In this document: positions 1 to 8,078 of the stretch, one piece after another
Numbering within the stretch: the first letter of the stretch is position 1
How the letters are laid out: each line of letters begins with the position of its first letter
Assembly: GCA_035532035.1 (NCBI GenBank)
Contig: DATKRS010000004.1
Coordinates: forward strand, 186,001 to 250,000
DNA: 64,000 nucleotides
Direction of reading: 5' to 3'
From: Candidatus Dormiibacterota bacterium
GTDB taxonomy: Bacteria; Vulcanimicrobiota; Vulcanimicrobiia; Vulcanimicrobiales; Vulcanimicrobiaceae
The notes under the pieces: model-generated
What the model saw: the letters and a program-made list of their open reading frames with translations, nothing else
The model's database searches: none
Told to the model about the DNA's origin: nothing
Made by a program: the position numbers and the translations under genes

Positions 1-927
1 TTGGTAACGGTTCTCGTAGTCGTTCTTGCGCGCCAATCGATAGGCGACGAATGCCGCGGCGAGACCGGCGACTTTCAGAATCGACGGAAGATGGCCGACG
101 ATTTGCACGGCGGCTGCGAGTAGGGCGAACGCGAGAAGCAGTACGCGAAAGAAATTCGTGCGCTTCTGAAGGCGATTGGCGACCGCGTCGGTCCTCTCGA
201 CCAGGGCATGAAGGCTCGCTCCGTCCGATGCGTGCGCCTGCAGCAGGTCGAGGTTGTACTGGTCGAGATGCCGTACGATCGTCTCGTATTCGCGCTCCAT
301 GCCGGTATCGTGCAGAAACCGTTGCGGAAAGATGCGTCTGAGCGCGTAGGCATCCGAGGGCGGCGTACCGGCCGAGCGGGGCGTGACGATGTGATAGACG
401 GGCCCGAGATCGGGGAGGTACGGAATCTCGGCGACATCCGCGTCGAGGCCCGGCAGGCTCGTCGTGCGCATCCGGACGACGTCGGCCGTGCCGCCTTCAC
501 CGCGCCCGGCGTCGCCGTCCCAAAACGCCACGAGCACGTGACTGTACTGCGCGAGAAAGGTCCCCGCTGCGAAGTACCCGTTCTCTCTTTGCGCCGACGC
601 GACGACGATGCGCGCGCACTTCTCGAGTAACCGGCGAAAGCGCGGAAGCTCTTCGGACGAGAAGTCTTTTTCGTATTCGTCGACGGGCATTGGGAGAACC
701 GCGATAACCGGAGCGCTTCGTGCCATCGCTTCCTCGGCCGCCAGGCTGTCCGCGCCGGTGGCAAGGCCGGAGAGGACCACGAGGGGAACGTGCGGGCACG
801 ACGCCGAGAGCTCGCGAAGCGCCGTGCGAAACGTCTCGCGCAGCGGCGCCTCGTCGCGTGGTGCGATGTCGCGGTGACCAGTCACGCCGATCACGAGCGC
901 AACGCGATCCGCCGGAATGTCAGACAT
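1..927 (-). CDS. SLOG-domain protein with C-terminal transmembrane hairpin (partial, runs off left edge)
   Basis: The frame is open from an ATG at 925-927 to the window edge (309 residues seen, C-terminus missing). The N-terminus has GVTGHRD (residues 14-20), LSGLATGAD (52-60) and GGTAD (145-149), the pattern of the SLOG (LOG/DprA/TRPM-like) nucleotide-binding superfamily. Residues about 259-278 and 281-298 form two hydrophobic helices followed by a charged YRLARKNDYENRYQ stretch, resembling the SLATT two-helix effectors known to pair with SLOG domains. The start overlaps the stop of the upstream patatin gene by 8 nt, so the two are probably one translationally coupled unit. By family knowledge SLOG domains bind or process nucleotide-derived signals in conflict systems. 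The specific ligand and any effector role are inference. The reading frame was checked codon by codon over 481-927. Confidence 0.8.
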   Translation of the reverse strand, partial: MSDIPADRVALVIGVTGHRDIAPRDEAPLRETFRTALRELSASCPHVPLVVLSGLATGADSLAAEEAMARSAPVIAVLPMPVDEYEKDFSSEELPRFRRLLEKCARIVVASAQRENGYFAAGTFLAQYSHVLVAFWDGDAGRGEGGTADVVRMRTTSLPGLDADVAEIPYLPDLGPVYHIVTPRSAGTPPSDAYALRRIFPQRFLHDTGMEREYETIVRHLDQYNLDLLQAHASDGASLHALVERTDAVANRLQKRTNFFRVLLLAFALLAAAVQIVGHLPSILKVAGLAAAFVAYRLARKNDYENRYQ

Positions 928-2047
928 TGGAATGCGTGAGGAAGCGTTCGAAGGGGCGCATCGAGACGCGCCTTTGCGCGAGGGCCGCGCCGACGAGCTT
1001 TAGCTCTTCGAGGTGGTCGATATTGTCGAGCGGCTGCACCGTCGCAGGATCGATGTGCTCGAGACCCAACGCGTCGAGGCCGGCCCGGGAGAGCTCGACG
1101 TCGTAGCGTGCGTACGTGAAGAGCTTTGCGCCGCCGGGGCTCGGGACGCCGGCGAGGTCGCCGAGCTCGAGATCGAGCGCCTCGCCGGCTTCGACGCGGC
1201 CGAACGCGCGGCACAGTACGTCTTGCTCGACCGACGCCGCGTGAATGAGCGCCGAGGGAATCGCAGAGGCGTTGTACAGCAACGTCATTTGCTCGGGCCG
1301 TAGCTCTGCGATGCTCTTCGGCCCGACGCCGGTTCCGACGGAGACGAGCAGCATGCGATCCTCTCCGACAGGCCACGCGACGCGGTACGGCTCGAGCGTC
1401 GCCATCAAGAAGAGCTGGAAAGCGGGGTTGTTGTAGACCGTGATCGCTCCGTCGACGAAGATGAAAGAGCGATCTCCGACGGTGATGACCTCGGGCGGAA
1501 AGTACGTTGGTGCGGCCGTGCTCGCGCGCACGAGCTGCCAGAGCGGCAAACGCAGATTGCAGTCGCGAAGCGTTGCGTCGTTGAACATCGCGCGCGGGTT
1601 GTTCGAAATCGGCCACGGCGAGTTTGTCGTGGCGTTGCGCATGACGAGCAAGAGCAGCGTCCGCAGATCGCCGCTCTCGAGCGTCGTCTGCTCCCCGATG
1701 ACGTTCTGAAGGATGGCGCGGAGGTTGTCGGCAGTAAACCGGTTGCGGAAGCGCTCCCGCATGCGAGCGGGAGCGAACATGGCAGCTCCGGATTCGAGGT
1801 AGAACGTGCGTATGCGCTCGACGGAAAATCCGAGCGCCAGGCAGGTGGCGATGATCGCGCCGGTGCTCGTTCCGCCGATGTAGTCGAAGTACTCGGCGAG
1901 TACGAGATCGGGTGCGGAGAAGCGCTCGCGAAGCAGCGCTTCGATTCGGGCCAAGACCTCGATGGCGATGATGCCTCGAATGCCGCCGCCATCGAGGGCG
2001 AGCAGTTTCTTGGGTCCGGGTGCATCGAGCTTATCGTGGAGAGACAC
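920..2047 (-). CDS. Patatin-like phospholipase (CapV-like)
   Basis: A 375-residue protein with a complete patatin catalytic set: oxyanion loop DGGGIRG (residues 19-25), nucleophile elbow GTSTG (59-63, Ser61) and the dyad aspartate in DGA (Asp199). It should hydrolyse acyl ester bonds of membrane phospholipids. The compact single-domain architecture is like bacterial CapV/CBASS effectors and the eukaryotic-type calcium-independent phospholipases; it has no signal peptide, so it is probably cytosolic. The start is GTG, with AAGGAG about 12 nt upstream. It is the first gene of a two-gene unit with the SLOG membrane protein, which suggests phospholipase activity gated by a nucleotide signal. A lipid-turnover housekeeping role remains possible. 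Confidence 0.88.
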   Translation of the reverse strand: MSLHDKLDAPGPKKLLALDGGGIRGIIAIEVLARIEALLRERFSAPDLVLAEYFDYIGGTSTGAIIATCLALGFSVERIRTFYLESGAAMFAPARMRERFRNRFTADNLRAILQNVIGEQTTLESGDLRTLLLLVMRNATTNSPWPISNNPRAMFNDATLRDCNLRLPLWQLVRASTAAPTYFPPEVITVGDRSFIFVDGAITVYNNPAFQLFLMATLEPYRVAWPVGEDRMLLVSVGTGVGPKSIAELRPEQMTLLYNASAIPSALIHAASVEQDVLCRAFGRVEAGEALDLELGDLAGVPSPGGAKLFTYARYDVELSRAGLDALGLEHIDPATVQPLDNIDHLEELKLVGAALAQRRVSMRPFERFLTHSNV

Positions 2048-2107
2048 GGTCGGCGGCGGCTCCTTGAAGCAGGCTCACAGCTGGTTGCTCCAGAATTTGC
2101 TTCAGCC

Positions 2108-2929
2108 ATGGGACGACTGCTCCTGGGACTCGCCGTCCTTTTGGCCTGCTTTTCCTCTGCAGCGTACGCGGCGGGAGGGAACGCAGCGCCGCCGCCGTCA
2201 CCCGCTCTTTCTGCGCTCAACCCGGAGTTCTTCGTAGCAACGTACGGCGCGTCGGGCGCCGATGCGTCGACGAGCTCGATGCTCTCTCTCGGCGTCGGAA
2301 CGGAACTCTACAAGGAAGTCGCGCGCCACGTCTCGCCCGCGGCGGCGCCGTGGATCATTCCGCAGCCGCAGTGGACTACCGACGATCTCGCGCGGCGCTG
2401 CGCGACCGATCCGCAGGCCATCGGCGGCGTTGCGATCGTCTACTATCAGGGCTATGCAACCCATTTCTACCTCTTATGGCAATCGGAGACGACGACGCTT
2501 GATCTCTTTGCCGAAGTGATCGTCTGCAATCACTCCGCCTCTCGGCCGCCGCCGGCGACCGGCATTGTGGTGGCGACGATCATGGAGCTTCCCGGCGCAA
2601 ACGGAACCGACTGGCAGGTCCGCCGCACGCAAGTCAGCATTCCGCTGATCACGCTTGCCGGCGCCGGGTCGGTACTCGCGAAAGGGTCTACCGCCAATAA
2701 AGGCGGCACAAACCTCACGACGAGCGTGCTCCTCGGTTCGATCTTCAATCAAGCCAGCTCGCGAGACATCCCCGGCTACAGCGATCCGATCAGGTTGCGC
2801 CATGCCGCGCAGCACGTGGGCGTCGACGTCGTCTTCGCGATGCATCATTTCTGCAACCCCGCGCAAGGCGAGCCGGCGCCGTCGCCGCAGCTCGCGAGCC
2901 TCTGTACCGCGCTCGGGCTCTCGCGCTAG
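2108..2929 (+). CDS. Secreted protein of unknown function
   Basis: The ATG at 2108 begins a clear signal peptide (MGRLLLGLAVLLACFSSAAYA, cleavage expected after AYA), so it is preferred to the in-frame ATG at 2036, which would bury it. The mature part is about 250 residues, starts with a Pro/Ala-rich linker, and shows no family I recognise. Three cysteines occur in the mature protein. It is transcribed divergently from the patatin gene, with only about 60 bp between them, and converges on the DUF2723 gene with a 4-bp overlap of the ends. No neighbour suggests a pathway. Confidence 0.7.
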   Translation: MGRLLLGLAVLLACFSSAAYAAGGNAAPPPSPALSALNPEFFVATYGASGADASTSSMLSLGVGTELYKEVARHVSPAAAPWIIPQPQWTTDDLARRCATDPQAIGGVAIVYYQGYATHFYLLWQSETTTLDLFAEVIVCNHSASRPPPATGIVVATIMELPGANGTDWQVRRTQVSIPLITLAGAGSVLAKGSTANKGGTNLTTSVLLGSIFNQASSRDIPGYSDPIRLRHAAQHVGVDVVFAMHHFCNPAQGEPAPSPQLASLCTALGLSR

Positions 2930-4455
2930 CGCCCGACGAACTCGTACAGGGAGCGGCCGAGCATCGGCCCGCCGACCGGACGAAAACGGGGATCGTTCAA
3001 CGTTTCTCCCGCGGCGGGGAGCGCGTAGACGGGCTCGCGCCGCGACCACGCCGCGTACCGTGACGCCAGAGAGAGCGGATGCGCGGCGACGATCGTGCGG
3101 GTGGCAAGACTCCCATCGGCGTAGGCCCCGTACGCAAGCGTCGTAGCGTCCGCCCACGGCGTGACGACGATTGCGTGCTGCGGAACCGACTGCGCGATCC
3201 AGGTGAGGAGCGGGCGGCTTGAGACGCTGCGCTGCATCGAGGCGACGTCCGCATTGGCAATGCCGAGGTGAATCGCATTGCCGATGAGCACGAGCGCCCA
3301 GACGATGCGTCGCGGATCGATCGTCCAGGTGAACTCGACGGTGATGGCACCGGCGAAAAGCGCTGCGATCCAGAGCGGAAGCATGAGGTAACGCGAGGGG
3401 TCGCCTTCGGCGGCAGCCAAGCCGAATGCGATGAAGCTTGCCGAGATCGCGCCGGCGATCAGCATGATGCAGATCGCGCTGCGCCGCTGCAGCAGCAGGA
3501 TGATTCCTAGGCCGGCCACGACCACGAAGACGATGTCGTACGTGGTGTGGATCGTCGCATAGAGTCCTTGCAGATACCCGAGCCAATGCTGTGGGTTGGC
3601 GACGTTCGCCCAGAGCGGTGCGGCGCCGAACGGCGCGCCCGAGACCTCGGTGACGAACCCCGCGCGCGTGCTCGGAGCATTCGCGTCCCAGTAGACGCGC
3701 GCGGCCGGCGGCGCGAGCATTTGCGTGGGGTCGATTGGATGTTGCTCGATTCCTGCCGCGCGTACCGGGAGATAGAGATAGGAGCACAGCACGAGCGCGA
3801 GCGCCATGAGCGACGCTCCGGCGTTCGAGAACGTCACGTGGCGTATGCGCGCGACGAGTGCGACCACGATGCAGGGGAGCAGCCACAGCGAAACGGGGTG
3901 CACGGCGAGCGCCGCTCCCCACGACGCGGCGGCGCCGACGATGTCGCGCGTTCGCTCGTGCTTGAGCCAACCGCATAAATAGTAGAGCGTCATCGCCTGG
4001 AAGAGCAGCGCGAGATCCTGTGTATCCGCTTGCGCGCCATGCATCCAAATGCTGCGCGCCCATGCGAAACACAGAAAAGCGCCGAGCGAGGTGACCGGCC
4101 CGATTCCAATGCGAATGGCGGTGATCACGCCCACGACGCAGGTGAGCGACATGCAGAGCGCGCCGAAGAGGTTCATGCGATAGGCAAGCGAGTCGACGGC
4201 CACGGCATGCGAGAAGAGCCAGCCGAGGAGCACGAAGATCGGATAGCCGGTGGCGTGAGGGATCCCGAGAAGGTACGGCACGCCCTGCATCTCGGCAAGG
4301 TCTCTCGAGGCGACGTCATGCGAGAGAGAAAAGACGTACGTCAGCATCGGTATGAGAAAGGCCAGCGCGACCACGATGCGATGGCGATGATGGTGCGCCG
4401 CTCGAACTGCGTGATAGCCGCCGTGGGCCATGCGCGCGTAGCCGAGGTACTCCAA
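2926..4455 (-). CDS. DUF2723-family polytopic membrane protein (putative protein O-mannosyltransferase-like)
   Basis: About 509 residues, mostly hydrophobic helices. After the first membrane segment it has an acidic luminal loop followed by a GIPHATGYPIFVLLGWLF-type motif, which matches the conserved LG-P-H-P-T-G-Y-P signature of the DUF2723/TMEM260-like family, a GT-C type glycosyltransferase fold in known relatives. The start chosen is the TTG at 4453-4455, because AGGAG lies 7 nt upstream; an ATG at 4429-4431 is an alternative, and the upstream ATG at 4549-4551 gives a low-complexity basic extension that looks non-coding. It is probably a cytoplasmic-membrane sugar transferase using a lipid-linked donor. 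The acceptor is unknown. Confidence 0.75.
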   Translation of the reverse strand: MEYLGYARMAHGGYHAVRAAHHHRHRIVVALAFLIPMLTYVFSLSHDVASRDLAEMQGVPYLLGIPHATGYPIFVLLGWLFSHAVAVDSLAYRMNLFGALCMSLTCVVGVITAIRIGIGPVTSLGAFLCFAWARSIWMHGAQADTQDLALLFQAMTLYYLCGWLKHERTRDIVGAAASWGAALAVHPVSLWLLPCIVVALVARIRHVTFSNAGASLMALALVLCSYLYLPVRAAGIEQHPIDPTQMLAPPAARVYWDANAPSTRAGFVTEVSGAPFGAAPLWANVANPQHWLGYLQGLYATIHTTYDIVFVVVAGLGIILLLQRRSAICIMLIAGAISASFIAFGLAAAEGDPSRYLMLPLWIAALFAGAITVEFTWTIDPRRIVWALVLIGNAIHLGIANADVASMQRSVSSRPLLTWIAQSVPQHAIVVTPWADATTLAYGAYADGSLATRTIVAAHPLSLASRYAAWSRREPVYALPAAGETLNDPRFRPVGGPMLGRSLYEFVGR

Positions 4456-4676
4456 GAGTCGTCTCCTTTCACGCCACCCGCGAGAAACGGTAAAACGCGG
4501 CACGCATGAGACGTGCCGGGGCCATCGCGTCGCATTGCCCGGCTGCCGCACCGGGTCCTGCTGGGTCGCCTCTCGGGCAAGTAGGACGTGGGCCGGTTTC
4601 GCGTTAGGCGTCCAGCGCTCGCCTGCCGAAAGGCGGCGCCTGACGTCGTTTCACCTGCGGTTCCGAAAATCTCTGT
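4456..4676. other. Non-coding stretch between divergent genes
   Basis: The 221 bases upstream of the DUF2723 gene contain its AGGAG site at 4463-4467. Beyond that I see no convincing gene, tRNA or terminator. There are short GC-rich inverted repeats, such as GCCGAAAGGC at 4624-4633, whose arms are too short to call. Confidence 0.4.
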
Positions 4677-4922
4677 ATGGGTACGTTGTACCGCATGAAC
4701 GAGCCGGTTCCGAGCATGCGAATTGACGCGCTCGAGGTGCAAACGCCGATCCTCGACGTTCGCCAACAGCCGCACGTCTATCAGATCCGCGGCGCCATCC
4801 GCCACGATCCAGAAGCATTGCTTGCCGTGGAGCATCCGCATGTACCGGTCGACAAGACCGAGCCCCGTGGCGTTGTGCGGAGACGGCGTGGCGCAGGAGT
4901 AGTTGCGAAAGGAGCCCTTGAG
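4677..4922 (+). pseudogene. Probable frameshifted rhodanese-like domain remnant
   Basis: The plus-strand frame leading into the metallothionein gene reads TPILDVRQQPHVYQIRGAI near its beginning, which is the usual N-terminal half of a rhodanese domain (D-V-R followed by G-A-I). A plausible active-site segment, VALCGDGVAQE, appears in a different frame about 40 codons later (around 4867-4899) and ends at a stop. I infer a rhodanese gene of about 100 codons broken by a frameshift. Alternatively the frame could be a real N-terminal extension of the metallothionein, but that protein has its own good ribosome binding site. Confidence 0.35.
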
Positions 4923-5096
4923 ATGAATGTGCCGGTCTGCGCTTGTGCGGCCTGCACGTGCGAGGTTCAACGCCAGGGCGATCGATGCTCGCAAACGTGC
5001 CGCGAGTGCGACGAACGCGCCGAGGTCTGTCTCTGCGCGCATCCGGGCTGCGCGGGCGGCGAGGTGGAAGAAGAGCTCTTTAGAGCTTCCTCATAA
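4923..5096 (+). CDS. Bacterial metallothionein (SmtA/BmtA type)
   Basis: A 57-residue cysteine-rich protein: Cys at 6, 8, 11, 13, 22, 26, 29, 36, 38 and 43, plus His40. The opening CACAACTCEV matches the C-x-C-x-x-C-x-C-x-V start of bacterial metallothioneins such as cyanobacterial SmtA and Pseudomonas BmtA, and the C-x-H-x-G-C ending also fits, though the last Cys of the usual C-x-C end is missing. It should bind zinc, cadmium or copper ions in a cytosolic cluster. The ATG has AAAGGAG about 8-9 nt upstream. The acidic tail EVEEELF is unusual. No SmtB-type repressor gene is adjacent. Confidence 0.72.
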   Translation: MNVPVCACAACTCEVQRQGDRCSQTCRECDERAEVCLCAHPGCAGGEVEEELFRASS

Positions 5097-5133
5097 GGAG
5101 GGAGAGCGACGGGCCGCGCCGCACGTCGGCTCC

Positions 5134-5949
5134 ATGCGCGCAGCCGTTGTCACGCTCTTCGTCCTGCTGCTCGTCGTGGCGTGTTCGCACGTGCAGCGCG
5201 TGCAGCAATCGGAGGCCGCGGCCACGGCAAGCGCACTCCCAACCGCTGCGCCGAGTCCGTCGCCGACCCCTGCGTACGTCGATATGCACGGCGTCGCGGC
5301 TGCGCCCTATATCGACCAGCTCACGCAACTGCAAGTGTTCTGGCCACCCGGCGGTCTCTTCGAGCCGGCCAAGCCGGTACTGCGGCGTGAGTTCGTCCGG
5401 TGGCTGATGCGAGCGGATGCAACGATCTGGGCCGCACATCCATCGGTAGTGCTGCATCCGGCGCAGCCGGGCGCGAAGCAGTATTTCAAAGACGTTGCAA
5501 CCGACGATCCGGATTTCGCCGCCATCGAGGGCATGCACGATGCCGGCATCGTCATTGGATATTCGAACCGAACATTTCGGCCCAACGTCGCGATTACGCG
5601 CGAAGAGGCGCTCGCGATCAAAGCGTACGTGGACTGCGGCGCACCGGATCCCATGATCGCCGACGACCTCGCGCAGGCGTATTACGAGCTTCCACGGTGG
5701 AAGGACGCGCATCGCATCTCGCACGCCTACGTCGCGGCAATCGCGAGCTGTCTCTTGCAAGACCAAGGAACGACGCAGGAGAATCGGCTCGACACGATCG
5801 CGCGAACGTTCGGGAGCATCTCGGCCCTGCAGCCGCAGCGTCCCCTCGATCGGGCGGAGGCGGCGGCGATGCTCTGGGAAATCGGTCAGCAGAAGCCGGA
5901 TTTGACGAACTTTCCGCCGCGTACGGCAGCCGAGGCGCTCGCTCCTTAG
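5134..5949 (+). CDS. SLH-domain lipoprotein
   Basis: The ATG at 5134 begins a lipoprotein signal peptide ending in LLVVAC (lipobox cysteine at residue 18). A Pro/Ser/Ala linker follows, then S-layer homology-type repeats: Y-I-D-Q-L-T near the first, F-x-D-V-x-x-x-x-P-D-F-A-A-I-E with G-Y-x-x-x-T-F-R-P-N-x-x-I-T-R-E-E in the second, and a weaker third near the C-terminus with R-P-L-D-R-A-E-A-A. Such proteins attach to cell-wall polymers and tether the outer layer in diderms with SLH proteins. Total length is 271 residues. The purine-rich SD-like sequence AAGGAGGGAGAG at 5095-5106 lies rather far from the start, so the exact start is moderately certain. Confidence 0.8.
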   Translation: MRAAVVTLFVLLLVVACSHVQRVQQSEAAATASALPTAAPSPSPTPAYVDMHGVAAAPYIDQLTQLQVFWPPGGLFEPAKPVLRREFVRWLMRADATIWAAHPSVVLHPAQPGAKQYFKDVATDDPDFAAIEGMHDAGIVIGYSNRTFRPNVAITREEALAIKAYVDCGAPDPMIADDLAQAYYELPRWKDAHRISHAYVAAIASCLLQDQGTTQENRLDTIARTFGSISALQPQRPLDRAEAAAMLWEIGQQKPDLTNFPPRTAAEALAP

Positions 5950-5994
5950 GGCGACGCGAGAAGCCTGACCGTTAGGAGCACGAACTCGTCGCGC

Positions 5995-6024
5995 GGCGGT
6001 GCTCGGCCAGCCGAGGCTGCCGCC
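5995..6024 (+). terminator. GC-rich inverted repeat after the SLH gene
   Basis: GGCGG (5995-5999) pairs with CCGCC (6020-6024) and CTCGG (6002-6006) with CCGAG (6011-6015), giving a hairpin with small internal bulges about 45 bp after the SLH stop. There is no long T tract, so this is a terminator candidate only. Confidence 0.35.
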
Positions 6025-6061
6025 TTGCCAGGGTGGCATTTCAGCGGCATCGTATGCGGGC

Positions 6062-6096
6062 GCGTTCATGTTGCGTTCATTTGTCCCGGGTACTCT
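6062..6096 (+). promoter_or_regulatory. Direct repeats (OmpR-type operator candidate) and -10 box of the efflux operon
   Basis: GCGTTCAT occurs at 6062-6069 and again at 6073-6080, an 11-bp period typical of tandem half-sites for OmpR/PhoB-family regulators. TACTCT at 6091-6096 is a possible -10 box, 9 nt before the GTG of the response regulator. The layout suggests autoregulation of the efflux operon; it is inferred from spacing only. Confidence 0.45.
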
Positions 6097-6105
6097 GGAT
6101 GAACG

Positions 6106-6780
6106 GTGCGCATTCTAGTCATCGAAGATGACGAGCCGCTACGAACGCTTCTGCGGCGGGGCCTGAGCGAGGACGGCCACGTCGTCGATGCGCTCGCCGA
6201 CGGCCGCGATGCCGACGCCTACCTGGCCGGCATGGCATACGACGTGCTCATCCTCGATTTGATGCTGCCGCACGAGGGTGGCCTCTCGATCCTGCGGCGC
6301 ATGCGCGCCTGCGGCGACCGGACGCCGGTACTGATTCTCACGGCCCGCGATTCGGTCGACGACATCGTTGCCGGACTCGACGCCGGCGCTGACGACTACA
6401 TGTGCAAGCCGTTTGCATTCGCAGAGCTCGAGGCGCGGCTGCGCTCGCTCGCACGGCGCCCGACGGATTGGGCCGGCGACGTGCTCAGCGTCGACGACGT
6501 GTCGTTCGACTGCGCGACTCGTGAGGCGCGGCGCGGGGACCGGCAGCTCGACCTGACGGCGAAAGAAGCGGCCTTCCTCGAAATCATGCTGCGCAACCCC
6601 GGTCGCACCGTCCCGCGCTCGATGCTCGAAGCGCGCTTGTGGGATCGTGAGACGGATCCTGAATCCAACGTTCTCGACGTCTACGCGCGGCGGCTACGCA
6701 TGAAGCTCAGCGCCGGCGGCGAGGTTCCTCTATTGCACACGATACGCGGTATCGGATTCCGGTTCGAGAAGCAGGAGTGA
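6106..6780 (+). CDS. OmpR/PhoB-family response regulator
   Basis: A 224-residue regulator with a receiver domain (acidic pair Glu7/Asp8/Asp9, phospho-acceptor Asp51 in LILDLMLP, conserved Lys in CKPF) and a C-terminal winged-helix DNA-binding domain ending in the typical IRGIGFRFE. The start is GTG. Its stop overlaps the kinase start as GTGA, so the two are coupled, and it presumably controls the downstream RND efflux genes. The direct repeats upstream at 6062-6080 are the likely autoregulatory site. It resembles the CusR/CopR/QseB group, but the inducing signal cannot be read from sequence. Confidence 0.92.
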   Translation: MRILVIEDDEPLRTLLRRGLSEDGHVVDALADGRDADAYLAGMAYDVLILDLMLPHEGGLSILRRMRACGDRTPVLILTARDSVDDIVAGLDAGADDYMCKPFAFAELEARLRSLARRPTDWAGDVLSVDDVSFDCATREARRGDRQLDLTAKEAAFLEIMLRNPGRTVPRSMLEARLWDRETDPESNVLDVYARRLRMKLSAGGEVPLLHTIRGIGFRFEKQE

Positions 6781-8078
6781 GCATACGGGCACGGCTGACC
6801 CGGACAGTCGTCGGCGTCGTGGTCTTGGCGATCGTCGTCTCCGGCGGTATCTCGTTCTTCGTCGTGGACCGTACGCTGCGCTCCAGCTTTCACGCACAGC
6901 TCGATACGCTCGTGCGCTCCGTCGCGGGCGCCGCCGACATTCGCGACGGACGTTTGAACCTCGACGCTCACGACATGCTCCAGATCTCTCTGGTGCACGC
7001 CGGGACGCCCTTCGCGCTTTTCGACCGCGCGCATCACCGGGTCGTCGGCGATCTGCTGCCGCCGCCCGCGGAGCGCGCAGGCCTCGCCGTTGCAACCGCG
7101 CCCGTGAGGCGAAACGGGATCCTCTACGGCTGGGCTGCCGCCTGGGAGCCCGAAGGCTGGATCGGCGCCTTCGATCGATGGGTGATCGGCGCGACGATCG
7201 CAATCGGGCTCGTCCTGGCGGCGGTCGGCATCGCACTCTCTCGCCGAACGGTCGGCGCGGTCCTCGCGCCCCTCGATGAGATCGCCTCCTTGGCGGAGCG
7301 CATCGAAGCTCACGACCTCTCCTCGCGGCTGCGCTCGACCGACGACGGTGAAGTCGGCCGCATTTGCGCTTCCTTCAACCGCATGTTAGATCGTCTCGAG
7401 CACGCGTTCGCACGCGAACGGCGATTCGTCGCGGACGTGTCGCACGAGTTGCGTACTCCGCTCGCCGTCATCACGGCGGAAGCGGAGCTCGCGTTGCGCC
7501 GAGATCGCGGCGGTCAAGAGTATCGTGAGGCGCTCGCTTCAATTCGGCGCGAGGCCGAACGCTTAGGCGAGCTAACCGGGGAGCTGCTCGAGGCCGCGCG
7601 TTCGCAAGTCGACGCGCAGGACGTGCAGAGGCTCGACCTGTCCCGCATCGTTACCGACGTCGCGAAGCGCGTGCACTCGGCGGCAGAGGTCCACGGCGTC
7701 ACGGTGCTCCTCGATGCCAACGGCGCGGAGCCCGCCCGTGCGAACGCCGCCACCGTCGAGCGGGCACTGCTCGCGGTGGTGCACAACGCAATCCAGCACG
7801 CGGGGAATACGGGCACGGTGCTGCTGCGCGTCTTTGCGACCCCGAGCGTCGCCTCAATCGCCGTTGCCGACAGCGGCCACGGTTTTAGCGACGAGGCGCT
7901 CGCCCACGCAACCGAACGTTTTTGGCGAGGCGACGCGGCGCGTGCGCGGGGCGGCACGGGGCTCGGCCTCGCGATAGCACGAGCGATGATCGAATCCGGT
8001 GGAGGCTCGATTACGCTGTCGAATCGCGCTGAGGGCGGAGCGCTCGTGACGATCTCCTTACCGCGGGGCGATGCGTGA
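6777..8078 (+). CDS. Sensor histidine kinase
   Basis: 433 residues: N-terminal membrane helix (about 9-30), short periplasmic sensor region, second helix (about 137-160), HAMP linker, dimerisation/phosphoacceptor domain with DVSHELRTP (His223), and an ATP-binding domain with N-box HNAIQHAG, G1 DSGHG and G2 GGTGLGLAIA. It starts with GTG in a 4-nt GTGA overlap with the regulator gene and overlaps the RND gene in the same way. It phosphorylates the upstream response regulator. The sensor loop of roughly 100 residues has no obvious metal-binding cluster, so an antibiotic or envelope-stress signal is as likely as a metal. Confidence 0.92.
   Translation: MSIRARLTRTVVGVVVLAIVVSGGISFFVVDRTLRSSFHAQLDTLVRSVAGAADIRDGRLNLDAHDMLQISLVHAGTPFALFDRAHHRVVGDLLPPPAERAGLAVATAPVRRNGILYGWAAAWEPEGWIGAFDRWVIGATIAIGLVLAAVGIALSRRTVGAVLAPLDEIASLAERIEAHDLSSRLRSTDDGEVGRICASFNRMLDRLEHAFARERRFVADVSHELRTPLAVITAEAELALRRDRGGQEYREALASIRREAERLGELTGELLEAARSQVDAQDVQRLDLSRIVTDVAKRVHSAAEVHGVTVLLDANGAEPARANAATVERALLAVVHNAIQHAGNTGTVLLRVFATPSVASIAVADSGHGFSDEALAHATERFWRGDAARARGGTGLGLAIARAMIESGGGSITLSNRAEGGALVTISLPRGDA

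Noticed and set aside
2474-4072. 532-codon minus-strand frame
   Set aside because: Arg-rich shadow overlapping the DUF2723 gene in another frame and the secreted protein on the opposite strand.
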